Assembly (NCBI RefSeq): GCF_006335115.1
Contig: NZ_VDMJ01000002.1
Coordinates: 93,765-157,764 of the forward strand
Length of the DNA: 64,000 nt
From: Streptomyces sp. NP160
GTDB lineage: Bacteria > Actinomycetota > Actinomycetes > Actinomycetales > Quadrisphaeraceae
Direction of reading: 5' to 3'
The notes beneath the pieces are model-generated. The model had not been told where the DNA came from and ran no database searches. It saw only the letters and a program-made list of their open reading frames with translations. Below, in pieces: positions 16,777-24,438 of the stretch (the stretch's first letter is position 1; the number at the start of each line of letters is the position of its first letter). Made by a program: the position numbers and the translations under genes.

Positions 16777-17472
16777 TCAGAGGGAGACGACCCCGCGCAC
16801 GCGGTGCCCGGTGGCGATGGACTCACCCGAGATGGCGCTGGCCCGCGGGGACAGCAGGAAGGTCACGAGGTCGGCGATCTGGTCCGGGCTGGACTCCCCA
16901 CCGCGCCCCGGCTGCACCTCGGCGGCGGGCGTGGGCGTGACGGTGCCCGGGCTGACGGTGTTCACGGTGACGCCGGTGCCGGCGACGGCGTCCGCGAGGT
17001 TCTTCGCCGCCACGATGAGCGCCGCGTTGCGCACCGCGCCCGTGGTGTTGCCGGTGAGGAACGCGTTCTGGCCGCTGATGCCCACGACTCTCCCGTAGCC
17101 GGCCTCCCGCATGGCCGGCAGCGCGGCGGTGGCCAGCCGCAGGAAGACGACGGCCTTGGCGTCGAAGGCCTCCAGCACCTGGGCCGGGTCGTCGTTGCGG
17201 TCGGGGTCGAGGGTCCGCGCGCTGGGAGCGGCGGTCACCACCAGGCCGTCGAGGCGGCCGTGGCGGGCGAGCACCGCTTCGACGGCAGCAGCGGCGGAGG
17301 CGTCGTCGCGGGCGTCGAGGCGCAGGCGCGTGCCGGCGTCGTCGGGGTCGGTGGAGCGGGAGGCGACGACGGCGGTGGCGCCCTCCTCGGTCAGGCGGTC
17401 CACCACGGCGGAGCCGATGAGCCCCCGCCCCCCGACCACCAGCACGACGCGTCCACGCAGGTCCAGGTCCAC
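16777..17472 (-). CDS. SDR-fold protein lacking the usual catalytic Tyr/Lys
   Basis: 231 residues from the GTG at 17472. Rossmann fold of short-chain dehydrogenases: VVLVVGGRGLIGSAV at the nucleotide site, RLDGLVVTAAPS in place of the NAG motif, and GVTVNTVSPGTVTPT late. At the place of the YxxxK motif it reads GAVRN followed by AAL, so the catalytic Tyr is Gly and the Lys is Asn. It is thus either a non-catalytic nucleotide-binding protein or an atypical SDR. It lies upstream of the SAM-IV RNA on the same strand and stops before it; it is probably a separate unit. The start has no Shine-Dalgarno. Confidence 0.75.
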   Translation of the reverse strand: MDLDLRGRVVLVVGGRGLIGSAVVDRLTEEGATAVVASRSTDPDDAGTRLRLDARDDASAAAAVEAVLARHGRLDGLVVTAAPSARTLDPDRNDDPAQVLEAFDAKAVVFLRLATAALPAMREAGYGRVVGISGQNAFLTGNTTGAVRNAALIVAAKNLADAVAGTGVTVNTVSPGTVTPTPAAEVQPGRGGESSPDQIADLVTFLLSPRASAISGESIATGHRVRGVVSL

Positions 17473-17693
17473 AGGGCAAGGCTCGGCCAGGGCCCGCCGG
17501 CCCGCCAGCCGACCCCGCCCCGTCGGCGCGTCCCCCGCCCACGTCCCCCGGGCCTTGCTGCGACCGCGCCCGAGGGCTACGTTGCGTGACGACACCGGAC
17601 CCGGCGTGCGTGGGGATGCGCCCCGGTGACCGTCCCGCACCTCTCGTCCTGCGCGCCCGCAGCCTCGACGCGCCCTGACGGATCGGCCTCAGC

Positions 17694-18143
17694 ATGAGCT
17701 GCTCCCCCACCCGCGCGCCCGAGCAGCACGCCCGCGCGACGTCCGCGCTGGACGTGTCCGTGGAGGTGCGCCCGCGCGCTCGCGGCACCAGGGCGCTGTG
17801 CGTCATGACGCTCGTCGGCGACCTGGACATCTACTCGGCCCCGCGCCTGCGCAGCGCCACCGACCGGGCGCTGCCGCTGCCCGACGGCCCCGACGGCCCC
17901 GACGGCGTGCGGGCTCGGACGGACGTGGTGGTCGACCTGGCCGCGGTGCCCTTCGTCGACTCCTCGGGTCTGGGAGCGCTGCTCCTCACCCTGCGCCGGA
18001 CCACGGCGCTCGGGGGGCGGCTGGCCGTGGTCGGCGCCAGCGAGCAGGTCTCGCGGCTCTTCACCGTCACCGGGGTCAGCCGCATCGTCTCCCTGCACGC
18101 GACCCTCGCCGACGTCGTCACGGCGCGCACCACGACCGCCTGA
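17694..18143 (+). CDS. STAS-domain protein (anti-sigma factor antagonist-like)
   Basis: 149 residues. STAS domain from about 18 to 140, with TLVGDLDIYSAPRLR and the VPFVDSSGLGALLLTLRR helix start; one of Ser90/Ser91 in DSSG is the phosphorylation site of anti-sigma antagonists. Such proteins bind an anti-sigma kinase and release a sigma factor when dephosphorylated. No kinase or sigma gene is next to it, so its partner is elsewhere. A PDGPDGPDG insert sits at about 63-71. The 221-base gap upstream is shared with the divergent SDR gene. Confidence 0.85.
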   Translation: MSCSPTRAPEQHARATSALDVSVEVRPRARGTRALCVMTLVGDLDIYSAPRLRSATDRALPLPDGPDGPDGVRARTDVVVDLAAVPFVDSSGLGALLLTLRRTTALGGRLAVVGASEQVSRLFTVTGVSRIVSLHATLADVVTARTTTA

Positions 18144-18170
18144 GCCGGGCGGCGCCGAGGTGCCCGTCGG

Positions 18171-18608
18171 TCACCCGGCGGGCGCGGCGAGCGGGTCCGG
18201 GGCCCGGCGGCTGCGGCCGGCGTCGCTGACGACGGCGAAGCCCTCGCGGACCCAGTACTCGTAGCCCCCGACGAGCTCCTTGACGCGGCCGTACCCCGCG
18301 AGCGCCAGGGCGAGCCCGGCGCGCGTGCTGCCGTTGCAACCGGGGCCCCAGCAGTAGACGACGACCTCGGCGTCGAGGTCGGGGGCGTGCTCGCCGATGC
18401 GGTCGGTCAGCTCGGCCAGGGGGACGTGCACGGCGCCGGGGATGCGGCCCTGCGCCCACCCGGCCGCGGAGCGGACGTCGACGACGAGCGGTGCCGCGCC
18501 GGTGGCCCGGGCGCGGGCGAGGTCGGCGGGGTCGGTCTGGTGGGCGAGCCGGGCGGCGAAGAAGTCGGCGGCGGAGGTCGCGCCGTGCTGGCTGGTCATG
18601 CCGTCCAT
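18171..18608 (-). CDS. Single-domain rhodanese-like protein
   Basis: 145 residues (142 from the second ATG at 18599). Rhodanese fold: PLVVDVRSAAGWAQGRIPGAVHVPLAEL, then VVVYCWGPGCNGSTRAG with the active cysteine in CWGPGCNG (Cys83 in the shorter form), and GYGRVKELVGGYEYWVREG. The loop is longer than in a classical CxxxxR/T rhodanese but is seen in related sulfurtransferase-like proteins. Sulfur-transfer is likely; the acceptor is unknown. Divergent from an Lrp-type regulator, which may control it. Confidence 0.85.
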   Translation of the reverse strand: MDGMTSQHGATSAADFFAARLAHQTDPADLARARATGAAPLVVDVRSAAGWAQGRIPGAVHVPLAELTDRIGEHAPDLDAEVVVYCWGPGCNGSTRAGLALALAGYGRVKELVGGYEYWVREGFAVVSDAGRSRRAPDPLAAPAG

Positions 18609-18640
18609 GCAAGCGGGAGCCGGTCCCGGCGCACAGGGGT

Positions 18641-18674
18641 GATCCACGGCTGTCTGCTCCTGTGGCCGTGGATC
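18641..18674. promoter_or_regulatory. Inverted repeat between rhodanese and Lrp genes
   Basis: GATCCACGGC (18641-18650) and GCCGTGGATC (18665-18674) are perfect 10-bp arms 14 bases apart in the 85-base divergent gap. Candidate binding site for the adjacent Lrp/AsnC protein controlling both genes. Function is inferred from position. Confidence 0.5.
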
Positions 18675-18693
18675 CGCTGGCATCCTGACGCTC

Positions 18694-19152
18694 GTGCCGT
18701 CGAACCCACAGCCGTTGCTGGACGCCGTCGACAGGGGCGTCGTCGAGGCGCTGCAGCAGGACGGGCGGATGACCGTCGCCGACCTCGCCCGCGCCGTGAA
18801 CCTGTCCCCCAGCGCCACCGCCGACCGGCTGCGGCGGCTCACCGACCTCGGCGTCATCACCGGGTACACGGCCGTGGTCGACCCGGAGGCGCTCGGCTAC
18901 AGCGTGCAGGCGTTCGTGCGGCTGGCGTACCCGACGGGCAACTACAAGCCGTTCCACGACCTGCTCGCGGTGCTCCCCGAGGTGGTGGAGGCCCACCACG
19001 TCACCGGTGACGACTGCTTCATCCTCAAGGTGCTGGCACGCAGCATGCGCGACCTGGAGCGCATCACCGGCAAGCTGGCGACGCTCGGCGGCATCACCAC
19101 GAGCGTCGTCTACTCGAGCCCGCTCCCCCGCCGGAACCTCACGCCCGCCTGA
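18694..19152 (+). CDS. Lrp/AsnC-family transcriptional regulator
   Basis: 152 residues. N-terminal winged helix (about 10-55: LDAVDRGVVEALQQDGRMTVADLARAV, then the recognition helix SPSATADRLRRLTDLGVI) and C-terminal RAM ligand domain (about 70-145, with VTGDDCFILKVLARSMRDLE). This is the normal size and order. Such proteins sense amino acids or related compounds. GTG start; it diverges from the rhodanese gene with an inverted repeat in between, so it probably regulates that gene and itself. Confidence 0.92.
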   Translation: MPSNPQPLLDAVDRGVVEALQQDGRMTVADLARAVNLSPSATADRLRRLTDLGVITGYTAVVDPEALGYSVQAFVRLAYPTGNYKPFHDLLAVLPEVVEAHHVTGDDCFILKVLARSMRDLERITGKLATLGGITTSVVYSSPLPRRNLTPA

Positions 19153-19178
19153 CCGCTGCCGACCTCGGACCTCGGGGT

Positions 19179-19245
19179 CCCGCACTGGCACGGGGTGGCC
19201 CCGTGCCAGTAGGAGTGGCACGGGGCCACCCCGTGCCAGTGCGGG
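19179..19245. repeat. Two tandem hairpins forming one long near-perfect palindrome
   Basis: Hairpin 1: 19184-19195 with 19199-19210 (12 bp, loop TGG). Hairpin 2: 19214-19225 with 19229-19240 (11 of 12 bp, loop CCA). The two units are near-identical inverted copies, so 19179-19210 also pairs with 19214-19245 (31 of 32). It follows the Lrp gene and may terminate it, or be a REP-like element. From 19246 to 19503 I see nothing further. Confidence 0.7.
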
Positions 19246-19503
19246 AGTGGCGCAGATCCACCCAGCGAGGGTGGACGCCGGAGCGCGCAGCCGTCCATGC
19301 TCGGCCGGTGGGGCGCGGACGGCAGAAGGCGGTGGACAGCCGCCCGGACGCCCCGGGCGCCCTCGCCGCCGCCCCGCGACCGCCTCGCCCGGGTCCCGTC
19401 GACGCGGTCGAGGCGACAGCACCGCTGCCCGACCAGCACGTCCCGCTCTGCACAGAGGGGTCTGCGGGGTCATGAGCCCGCAGGTCCGTGCTCGGCTGCG
19501 CCG

Positions 19504-20037
19504 GTGATCTTCTCCACGGCTCTGCTCGACCTCCCGGCTGACACCGAGCACCTCGCCGACGTCCTCACCCGGCAGGCCTGGCCGTTCCACGTCCGCGAGC
19601 GGTGGACGCGCGACCAGGCGCTCGCCAGCGCCGCCGACGGCTCCTGGGCCGGGCCGCACACCCAGACCCACTGGCTCCGCGCCGACGGCGAGCGCGTCGG
19701 TCTGGTCCGCGTCGACGACCTCGACGACGGCACGCCGCTGTTCGACCTCCGCATCGACGAGGCCCACCGCGGTCGGGGGCTGGGCACCGCGGCGGTGCGC
19801 TGGCTGAGCCAGCACCTCTTCGACCGCGACCCCGAGCTGCAGCGCATCGAGGCGAACACCCGCATCGACAACGAGGTGATGCGCGCGGTGCTGCAGCGCT
19901 GCGGCTTCGTCAAGGAGTCGCACCACCGGTCCGCCTGGCCCGACCAGGGCGGGCGCCTGTTCGACGGCACCGGCTACGGCCTGCTGCGCGCCGACTGGGC
20001 CAGCGGCACCACGACGCCCGTCCGCTGGGACGCCTGA
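19504..20037 (+). CDS. GNAT-family N-acetyltransferase (RimJ/RimL-like)
   Basis: 177 residues from the GTG at 19504. GNAT fold with LRIDEAHRGRGLGTAAVRWL (acetyl-CoA loop RGRGLG) at about 85-105 and IEANTRIDNEVMRAVLQRCGFVKE near 120-145, as in RimJ/RimL-type enzymes that modify protein N-termini or small amines. Substrate unknown. Upstream sequence in the same frame is low-complexity and unlikely to be coding. Stands alone between two hairpins, so probably a single-gene transcript. Confidence 0.82.
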   Translation: MIFSTALLDLPADTEHLADVLTRQAWPFHVRERWTRDQALASAADGSWAGPHTQTHWLRADGERVGLVRVDDLDDGTPLFDLRIDEAHRGRGLGTAAVRWLSQHLFDRDPELQRIEANTRIDNEVMRAVLQRCGFVKESHHRSAWPDQGGRLFDGTGYGLLRADWASGTTTPVRWDA

Positions 20038-20061
20038 CCCCCCCTCTCGCACCGTCCACGA

Positions 20062-20108
20062 CACGTGCCGAGAGCGGGGCGTCCTCGGCCCGCTCTCCGC
20101 GGCACGTG
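20062..20108. terminator. Bidirectional terminator hairpin between convergent genes
   Basis: CACGTGCC (20062-20069) pairs with GGCACGTG (20101-20108) and AGAGCGGG (20071-20078) with CCCGCTCT (20089-20096). It lies in the gap between the GNAT gene and the convergent DUF998 gene. Confidence 0.65.
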
Positions 20109-20135
20109 CGAAGAGCGCCCGAGGTGACGACGACG

Positions 20136-20831
20136 TCAGCCAGCCGCAGCGGCGGGCCGCCGGCCGTACAGCGGATGCGGCACGTGCGCGTACAGGCGGG
20201 CGCTCGCCAGCGCCAGCCAGGTGGAGCCGGCGAGCACGGCCACCCACAGCAGCAGCGTCCCGACCGCGAGCTGCGCCAGCGCCGCCCCGGCCAGGAAGCC
20301 GACCAGCACCACCGCCCCGAGCAGCTGCGAGCGCCGGGCGGCTCCGCGCTCCCCCAGCGACGCGCGCCACCGCGCGTCCGCGGACGCTCCCACCGCGAGC
20401 GCGAGGAACCCGATCGCACCGAACACGATGTGCAGCAGCCCGTGCGTGCTGATCGGTCCTGAGGGCGACCCGGGCGGGAACCCCGCCACCGGGTCGGGCA
20501 GCGCGACGGCGCTGGCGAGCAGCGCCAGGCCGTAGACCGCCGTCGTCGTCGCGATGGCCAGCCCTCGCCCGTCACGCAGGGCACGGCCAGCACCCACCGC
20601 CGCGGCCAGGACCATGAGCGCGGTCAGCACGAGGTTCGTGCGCTGGAGCCAGCCGTGCTCGCCGATCATGAGCAGCGACAGCGCGTGGTGCGACAGGTCG
20701 AACCCGGGCCTGGTCAGCGCCAGCACCAGGCCCACCACCACGGAGAACGGCCCTGCGACCACGCCCCAGCCCAGCAGGCTGCGCGTCACCGCCGCCGACG
20801 CGTCGAGCTCGCCCTCGGCCACGACCACCAC
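20136..20831 (-). CDS. DUF998 family integral membrane protein
   Basis: About 231 residues with six membrane helices. DUF998 features: a first helix ending GPFSVVVGLVLALTRPGFDLSHHALSLL, GEHGWLQRTNLVLTALMVLAAAVG, and THGLLHIVFGAIGFLALAVG. The family is poorly understood. Start is GTG at 20831 or 20828, with GGAGGGCG just upstream. Divergent from a TetR regulator with an operator in the gap; the TetR protein probably represses it. Confidence 0.82.
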   Translation of the reverse strand: MVVVAEGELDASAAVTRSLLGWGVVAGPFSVVVGLVLALTRPGFDLSHHALSLLMIGEHGWLQRTNLVLTALMVLAAAVGAGRALRDGRGLAIATTTAVYGLALLASAVALPDPVAGFPPGSPSGPISTHGLLHIVFGAIGFLALAVGASADARWRASLGERGAARRSQLLGAVVLVGFLAGAALAQLAVGTLLLWVAVLAGSTWLALASARLYAHVPHPLYGRRPAAAAG

Positions 20832-20842
20832 CGCCCTCCGTG

Positions 20843-20860
20843 TTGCACCGTTCGGTGCAA
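20843..20860. promoter_or_regulatory. TetR-type operator between DUF998 and tetR genes
   Basis: TTGCACCG-TT-CGGTGCAA: perfect 8-bp arms around two bases, in the divergent gap, 12 bases from the DUF998 start. A likely site for the neighbouring TetR protein to control both genes. Confidence 0.75.
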
Positions 20861-20926
20861 GAGACCTGGTCGTACGGTAGCGCCGACAGGACACTCCTCC
20901 CAGCACCTCACCCGGAAGGAGCGCTC

Positions 20927-21598
20927 GTGGCGGCCGCTGCACCTCACGACGGCGACGCGCGCGCCGAGGACCCGCGCGCCGCACGCTCGCGCCAGCGGGT
21001 CCTCGCGGCGGCCACGACGTGCTTCCTGGCGCACGGCTACGACGCGACCACCGTCGAGCAGGTGGCGGTCGAGGCGGGACTGGCCAAGCGGACCGTGTTC
21101 AACCTCTACGCCGACAAGCCGTCGCTGTTCCGCGCCGCGCTGGAGCGCTCGGTCGACACCGCTGAGCGGTTCACCGGCCAGCTGCTCGCGCACGTCCACG
21201 AGCTGGCGGAAGCCCCTGACCTGCGCGCGGGACTGGGACAGCTGGCCGAGGAGCTGGCGCTCACGGTGCTGGCAGGCCCGGTGGTGCCGCTGCGCCGGCT
21301 GCTGGCGCGCGAGGGCGAGAGGTTCCCCGACCTGCTCGCCGACTACCGCCGCCGTGCCCCCGAGGCCGTGCTCGTCGCCCTCTCCAGCACCTTCACCGTC
21401 CTCGCCGCACGCAAACGCCTCTCCGTGACCAGCCCAGACCTGGCCGCGGAGCACTTCGCCTTCCTCGTCATGGGCGCCGACCTCGACCGCGGCATGCTCG
21501 GCGAGCCGCCGCCCCCCGCCGCGCGCATCCGCGAGCGCGCGGCCGCCGGGGTCGACGCCTTCTGGCGCGCACACCTGCCCGACCAGACGGGGCGCTAG
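20927..21598 (+). CDS. TetR/AcrR-family transcriptional regulator
   Basis: 223 residues from the GTG at 20927, which has GGAAGGAG upstream. The N-terminal HTH (about 18-65) reads RSRQRVLAAATTCFLAHGYDATTVEQVA with the AGLAKRTVFNLYADKPSLF recognition part. The C-terminal ligand domain resembles the TetR_C AefR-like type (FPDLLADYRRR, then LSVTSPDLAAEHFAFLVMG). Divergent from DUF998, whose promoter holds a matching palindrome. Its TAG stop overlaps the promoter of the next gene. Confidence 0.92.
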   Translation: MAAAAPHDGDARAEDPRAARSRQRVLAAATTCFLAHGYDATTVEQVAVEAGLAKRTVFNLYADKPSLFRAALERSVDTAERFTGQLLAHVHELAEAPDLRAGLGQLAEELALTVLAGPVVPLRRLLAREGERFPDLLADYRRRAPEAVLVALSSTFTVLAARKRLSVTSPDLAAEHFAFLVMGADLDRGMLGEPPPPAARIRERAAAGVDAFWRAHLPDQTGR

Positions 21599-21607
21599 CG
21601 TCGCAGG

Positions 21608-22456
21608 GTGCTGCCCGCCGACGGCCACGTCCACAGCCAGTTCTCCTGGGACGCGCCGGCCGGTGACATGCACGCCACCTGCGCCCGCGCGGTCGAGATC
21701 GGGCTGCCCGCGCTCGCGTTCACCGAGCACGTCGACCTCACGCGCTGGAACCTGCACGGCCAGCCGCTGCCCGAGCGCTACCGAGGGCAGGTCGACGCCC
21801 ACGGCGCCTTCCTCGGCAACCCCCTCGAGGTGCAGGCGTACCTGGACGAGGTCGAGCGCTGCCGCCACGACTTCCCGGGCCTGCGGATCTGGTCCGGACT
21901 GGAGCTCAGCGAGCCGCACTGGCACCCGGCCGCCGTGGCCGACCTCGTCAGCGCGACCGGTGCCGAGCGCCTGGTCGGGTCGGTGCACGCGCTGCCGGAC
22001 CTCCACCCCGACGCCGCGCAGGGCGAGCACGTCGAGACGGGGAACGGCTACCTCCAGCGGCCACCGGTCGAGGTGGTCCGCGCCTACCTCGCCGAGGTCA
22101 CCGCCCTGGCCGCCAGCGACGCGCCGTTCGCAGTGCTGGCCCACGTCGACTACCCGCTGCGCACCTGGCCCGCCTCCGCCGGACCCGTGCCGTGGGACGC
22201 GCTGGAGGACGACGTCCGCACGGCCCTGTCGGCTCTGGCCGCCTCCGGCCGGGCGCTGGAGCTCAACACGCGCCGGCCGCTGGAGGGCCGCGTCCTGCGC
22301 TGGTGGCGCGAGGCGGGCGGCGACGCCGTGGCGTTCGGCAGCGACGCGCACCACCCCGACGCCCTCGCCCACGGCTTCCGCGACGCGGCCGCCCTCGCCG
22401 GGGCGTGCGGCTTCAGGCCCGGCGCGACGCCGTTCGCGCTGTGGGGCCGCGCCTGA
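21608..22456 (+). CDS. PHP-domain phosphoesterase (histidinol-phosphatase-like)
   Basis: 282 residues. PHP metal-binding motifs are all present: DGHVHSQ at 5-11, AFTEHVD near 37, GLELSEPHWH near 97, GSVHALPD near 123, LAHVDYP near 179 and FGSDAHHPD near 240. Family members hydrolyse phosphomonoesters such as histidinol phosphate; this copy lies outside a his operon, so the substrate is open. GTG start with TAGCGT (21596-21601) six bases upstream and no Shine-Dalgarno, so probably leaderless and separately transcribed from within the tetR end. Confidence 0.85.
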   Translation: MLPADGHVHSQFSWDAPAGDMHATCARAVEIGLPALAFTEHVDLTRWNLHGQPLPERYRGQVDAHGAFLGNPLEVQAYLDEVERCRHDFPGLRIWSGLELSEPHWHPAAVADLVSATGAERLVGSVHALPDLHPDAAQGEHVETGNGYLQRPPVEVVRAYLAEVTALAASDAPFAVLAHVDYPLRTWPASAGPVPWDALEDDVRTALSALAASGRALELNTRRPLEGRVLRWWREAGGDAVAFGSDAHHPDALAHGFRDAAALAGACGFRPGATPFALWGRA

Positions 22457-22481
22457 CGACGACCGCCGTCGTCGTCGTCCG

Positions 22482-22826
22482 TCAGGAGCGGCCGCTGAGC
22501 CTCTCGTGGACGGTGCGGTTGAGCTGCTCGCGCCAGTCCTGCGTGTAGGTGCGGGCGTTGCGGAGCAGCTCGTCGCAGAAGCCGGCGACGTCGTCGCCGG
22601 TCACCTCCAGGGCGCGGCGGCCGTCGGCGGCGCCGGTCTCGAACAGGCCGAGCAGGTCCTCGAGGAGCGCGACGACCGAGCGGCCGTCGCCGCCGGCGAG
22701 GTTGAAGACGTACTTCTTGATCTCCGCGTACACGACGCGGTAGTCCTCGGGGAGCGCCGCGGCGCGGGCCTCCATGAGGCGCCACTCCTTCTTCTCCCCG
22801 ATGAGCTTGGTGAGCAGGTCACGCAC
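22482..22826 (-). CDS. DUF1048 family protein
   Basis: 114 residues. Matches the DUF1048 family: RDLLTKLIGEKKEWRLMEARAAALPEDYRVVYAEIKKYVF near the start, followed by GDDVAGFCDELLRNARTYTQDWREQLN. The family is almost always found behind a PadR regulator, as here; its function is unknown. GTG start with GGGAGGAC upstream; it overlaps the padR stop by 8 bases, so expression is coupled. Confidence 0.88.
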   Translation of the reverse strand: MRDLLTKLIGEKKEWRLMEARAAALPEDYRVVYAEIKKYVFNLAGGDGRSVVALLEDLLGLFETGAADGRRALEVTGDDVAGFCDELLRNARTYTQDWREQLNRTVHERLSGRS

Positions 22827-23148
22827 GGCGGTCCTCCCGCAGGTCGTCGATGGTGGTGGACAGGGAGTCCCACGTGCTCCAGAACGCGGCCAGGCGCTGC
22901 CGGCCGGCGTCGTTGAGGGCGTAGAACTTGCGCGGCGGCCCGCTGGTGCTGGGCCGCTTGTCGGTGCTGACCAGGCCGTTCTTCTCCAGGCGCAGCAGGA
23001 TCGCGTAGACGGTGCCCTCGACGACGCCGGTGAGGCCGAGCCCCTGCAGCGTCGAGGTGATCTCGTAGCCGTAGGTCTCGCCGCGGTCGATGACCTGCAG
23101 CACGCAGCCCTCGAGGACGCCCTTGAGCATCTCGGTGAGGTTGTCCAG
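22819..23148 (-). CDS. PadR-family transcriptional regulator, probable CTG start
   Basis: 109 residues. PadR winged helix: EMLKGVLEGCVLQVIDRGETYGYEI, then EGTVYAILLRLEKNGLVSTDKR and the wing GPPRKFYALNDAGRQRL. Relatives often start MDNLTEMLKG. Here that peptide is encoded, but its first codon is CTG (23148-23146), with GGAGGGC well spaced upstream; the next ATG (23130) would drop DNLTE and has no Shine-Dalgarno. I therefore favour CTG. Likely autoregulated through the tandem operators at 23168-23211. Confidence 0.85.
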   Translation of the reverse strand: MDNLTEMLKGVLEGCVLQVIDRGETYGYEITSTLQGLGLTGVVEGTVYAILLRLEKNGLVSTDKRPSTSGPPRKFYALNDAGRQRLAAFWSTWDSLSTTIDDLREDRRA

Positions 23149-23167
23149 ATCGCCCTCCCCACCATCA

Positions 23168-23211
23168 GTACTCAGCGTCGCTGAGTACCGGTACTCTGCG
23201 GCACTGAGTAC
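23168..23211. promoter_or_regulatory. Tandem PadR operators
   Basis: Two copies of GTACTC-N9-GAGTAC: 23168-23188 and 23191-23211, on a 23-bp period (about two helical turns). They fill the gap between padR and the divergent VOC gene and should bind two PadR dimers on one face of the DNA. Confidence 0.8.
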
Positions 23212-23303
23212 TCGGCCGTCAAGCGCCGTCACGCGCCGTCGAGCACCGTCGACCACCGATGAGTCCGCGCGTCGCAGCCGGTCTCCCCCGCGTGACCAGA
23301 GCG

Positions 23304-23675
23304 ATGACGACGAGGGTGCTGAGCGTGGCCGTCCCCGTGGCCGACCAGGACGCCGCGCTGCGCTTCTACACCGAGGTGCTCGGCTGCACCCTGCGCACCG
23401 ACGTGGAAGCGATGCCCGGAGCGCGGTACGTGGAGGTGGTGCCGCCGGGCTCGGACGTCGGCATCGTCCTGCTGCCACCGGACAGCCCGCTGCCGATGGC
23501 CGTCCGGCTGGGCACGCCCGACGCCGACGGCGCGCACGCACGGCTGCGCGGGACGCCCGGCGTCGTCCTCCACAACGACGAGGTGCTGCGCTGGGAGGGG
23601 GTGCCGCCGATGTTCCACTTCCAGGACCCGGACGGGAACGGCCTCGTGCTCCTCGAGGAGCCGTCCGAGCCGTGA
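23304..23675 (+). CDS. VOC-superfamily protein (glyoxalase/bleomycin-resistance-like)
   Basis: 123 residues from the ATG at 23304 (an ATG at 23259 is also in frame). VOC fold: TTRVLSVAVPVADQDAALRFYTEVLG, then YVEVVPPGSDVGIVLLPP and the closing MFHFQDPDGNGLVLLEEPSE with the metal-ligand Glu pattern. Members bind or modify small electrophiles or drugs. It is divergent from padR across tandem operators, so it is a probable PadR target. No specific substrate can be named. Confidence 0.85.
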   Translation: MTTRVLSVAVPVADQDAALRFYTEVLGCTLRTDVEAMPGARYVEVVPPGSDVGIVLLPPDSPLPMAVRLGTPDADGAHARLRGTPGVVLHNDEVLRWEGVPPMFHFQDPDGNGLVLLEEPSEP

Positions 23676-23772
23676 GGACCACCACAGCCGGGACGGGCGG
23701 CGGGCGCCTGACCGGCGAGCACGCGCGGCGACCTGCCGTGACGCGCGCCGACCCCGTGCGACGATCGGGAGC

Positions 23773-24438
23773 GTGGCCGAAGCCAAGAAGATCGACCGCG
23801 CCGAGCGCGCCGCCCGAGCCGCCGCAGCCCGCAAGGAGGCCGAGCGGCGCGAGAAGCGGCACCGGACGCTCGTCATCGCGCTGACGGCAGGCGCTGTCGC
23901 CGTCGTCGTGGCGGCGGTGGCGACCGTCATCGTGGTCGACCAGCGCAAGGACGCGGCCGAGGCCGCGGTGGCCGCGCGGCCGATCGAGGGCGTGCAGGAG
24001 TTCGGCGGCGAGTACGGCCGCGACCTCGGCCGCGAGCACGTCACCACCGAGGTCACCTACGACCCGCTGCCCCCGGTCGGCGGGAACCACGACCAGGTCT
24101 GGCAGAACTGCGGCGTCTACACCGACCAGGCGCAGGTGGCCGACCGCAACGCCGTCCACTCCCTCGAGCACGGCGCGGTGTGGGTCACCTACGACCCGTC
24201 GCTGCCCGCGGACCAGGTCGAGGTGCTGCGCGAGGCCGTCTCCGTCAGCGACTTCACGCTGCTCAGCCCGTACGCGGGCGTGCCCAGCCCCGTGGTCGCC
24301 AGCGCCTGGGGCGAGCAGCTGCAGCTGCCGAGCGCCGACGACCCGCGCCTGGCCGTCTTCATCCGCAAGTACGTCAACGGCCCGCAGACCCCTGAGCCGG
24401 GCGCTCCCTGCAGCGGCGGGGTGGGCACGCCCGCGTGA
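23773..24438 (+). CDS. DUF3105 membrane-anchored protein
   Basis: 221 residues. A Lys/Arg/Ala-rich cytoplasmic N-terminus (1-32), one membrane helix (about 33-55) and an extracytoplasmic DUF3105 domain with the conserved PPVGGNHDQVWQNCGVY and NAVHSLEHGAVWVTY motifs and a C-terminal Cys. The His and Cys residues suggest metal or redox binding, which is inference. Function unknown. GTG start. It overlaps the DUF305 gene by 4 bases; the two families often occur together. Confidence 0.85.
   Translation: MAEAKKIDRAERAARAAAARKEAERREKRHRTLVIALTAGAVAVVVAAVATVIVVDQRKDAAEAAVAARPIEGVQEFGGEYGRDLGREHVTTEVTYDPLPPVGGNHDQVWQNCGVYTDQAQVADRNAVHSLEHGAVWVTYDPSLPADQVEVLREAVSVSDFTLLSPYAGVPSPVVASAWGEQLQLPSADDPRLAVFIRKYVNGPQTPEPGAPCSGGVGTPA

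Noticed and set aside
19203-19475. 90-residue plus-strand frame after the Lrp gene
   Set aside because: Begins inside the double hairpin, has no recognisable fold and no ribosome site.
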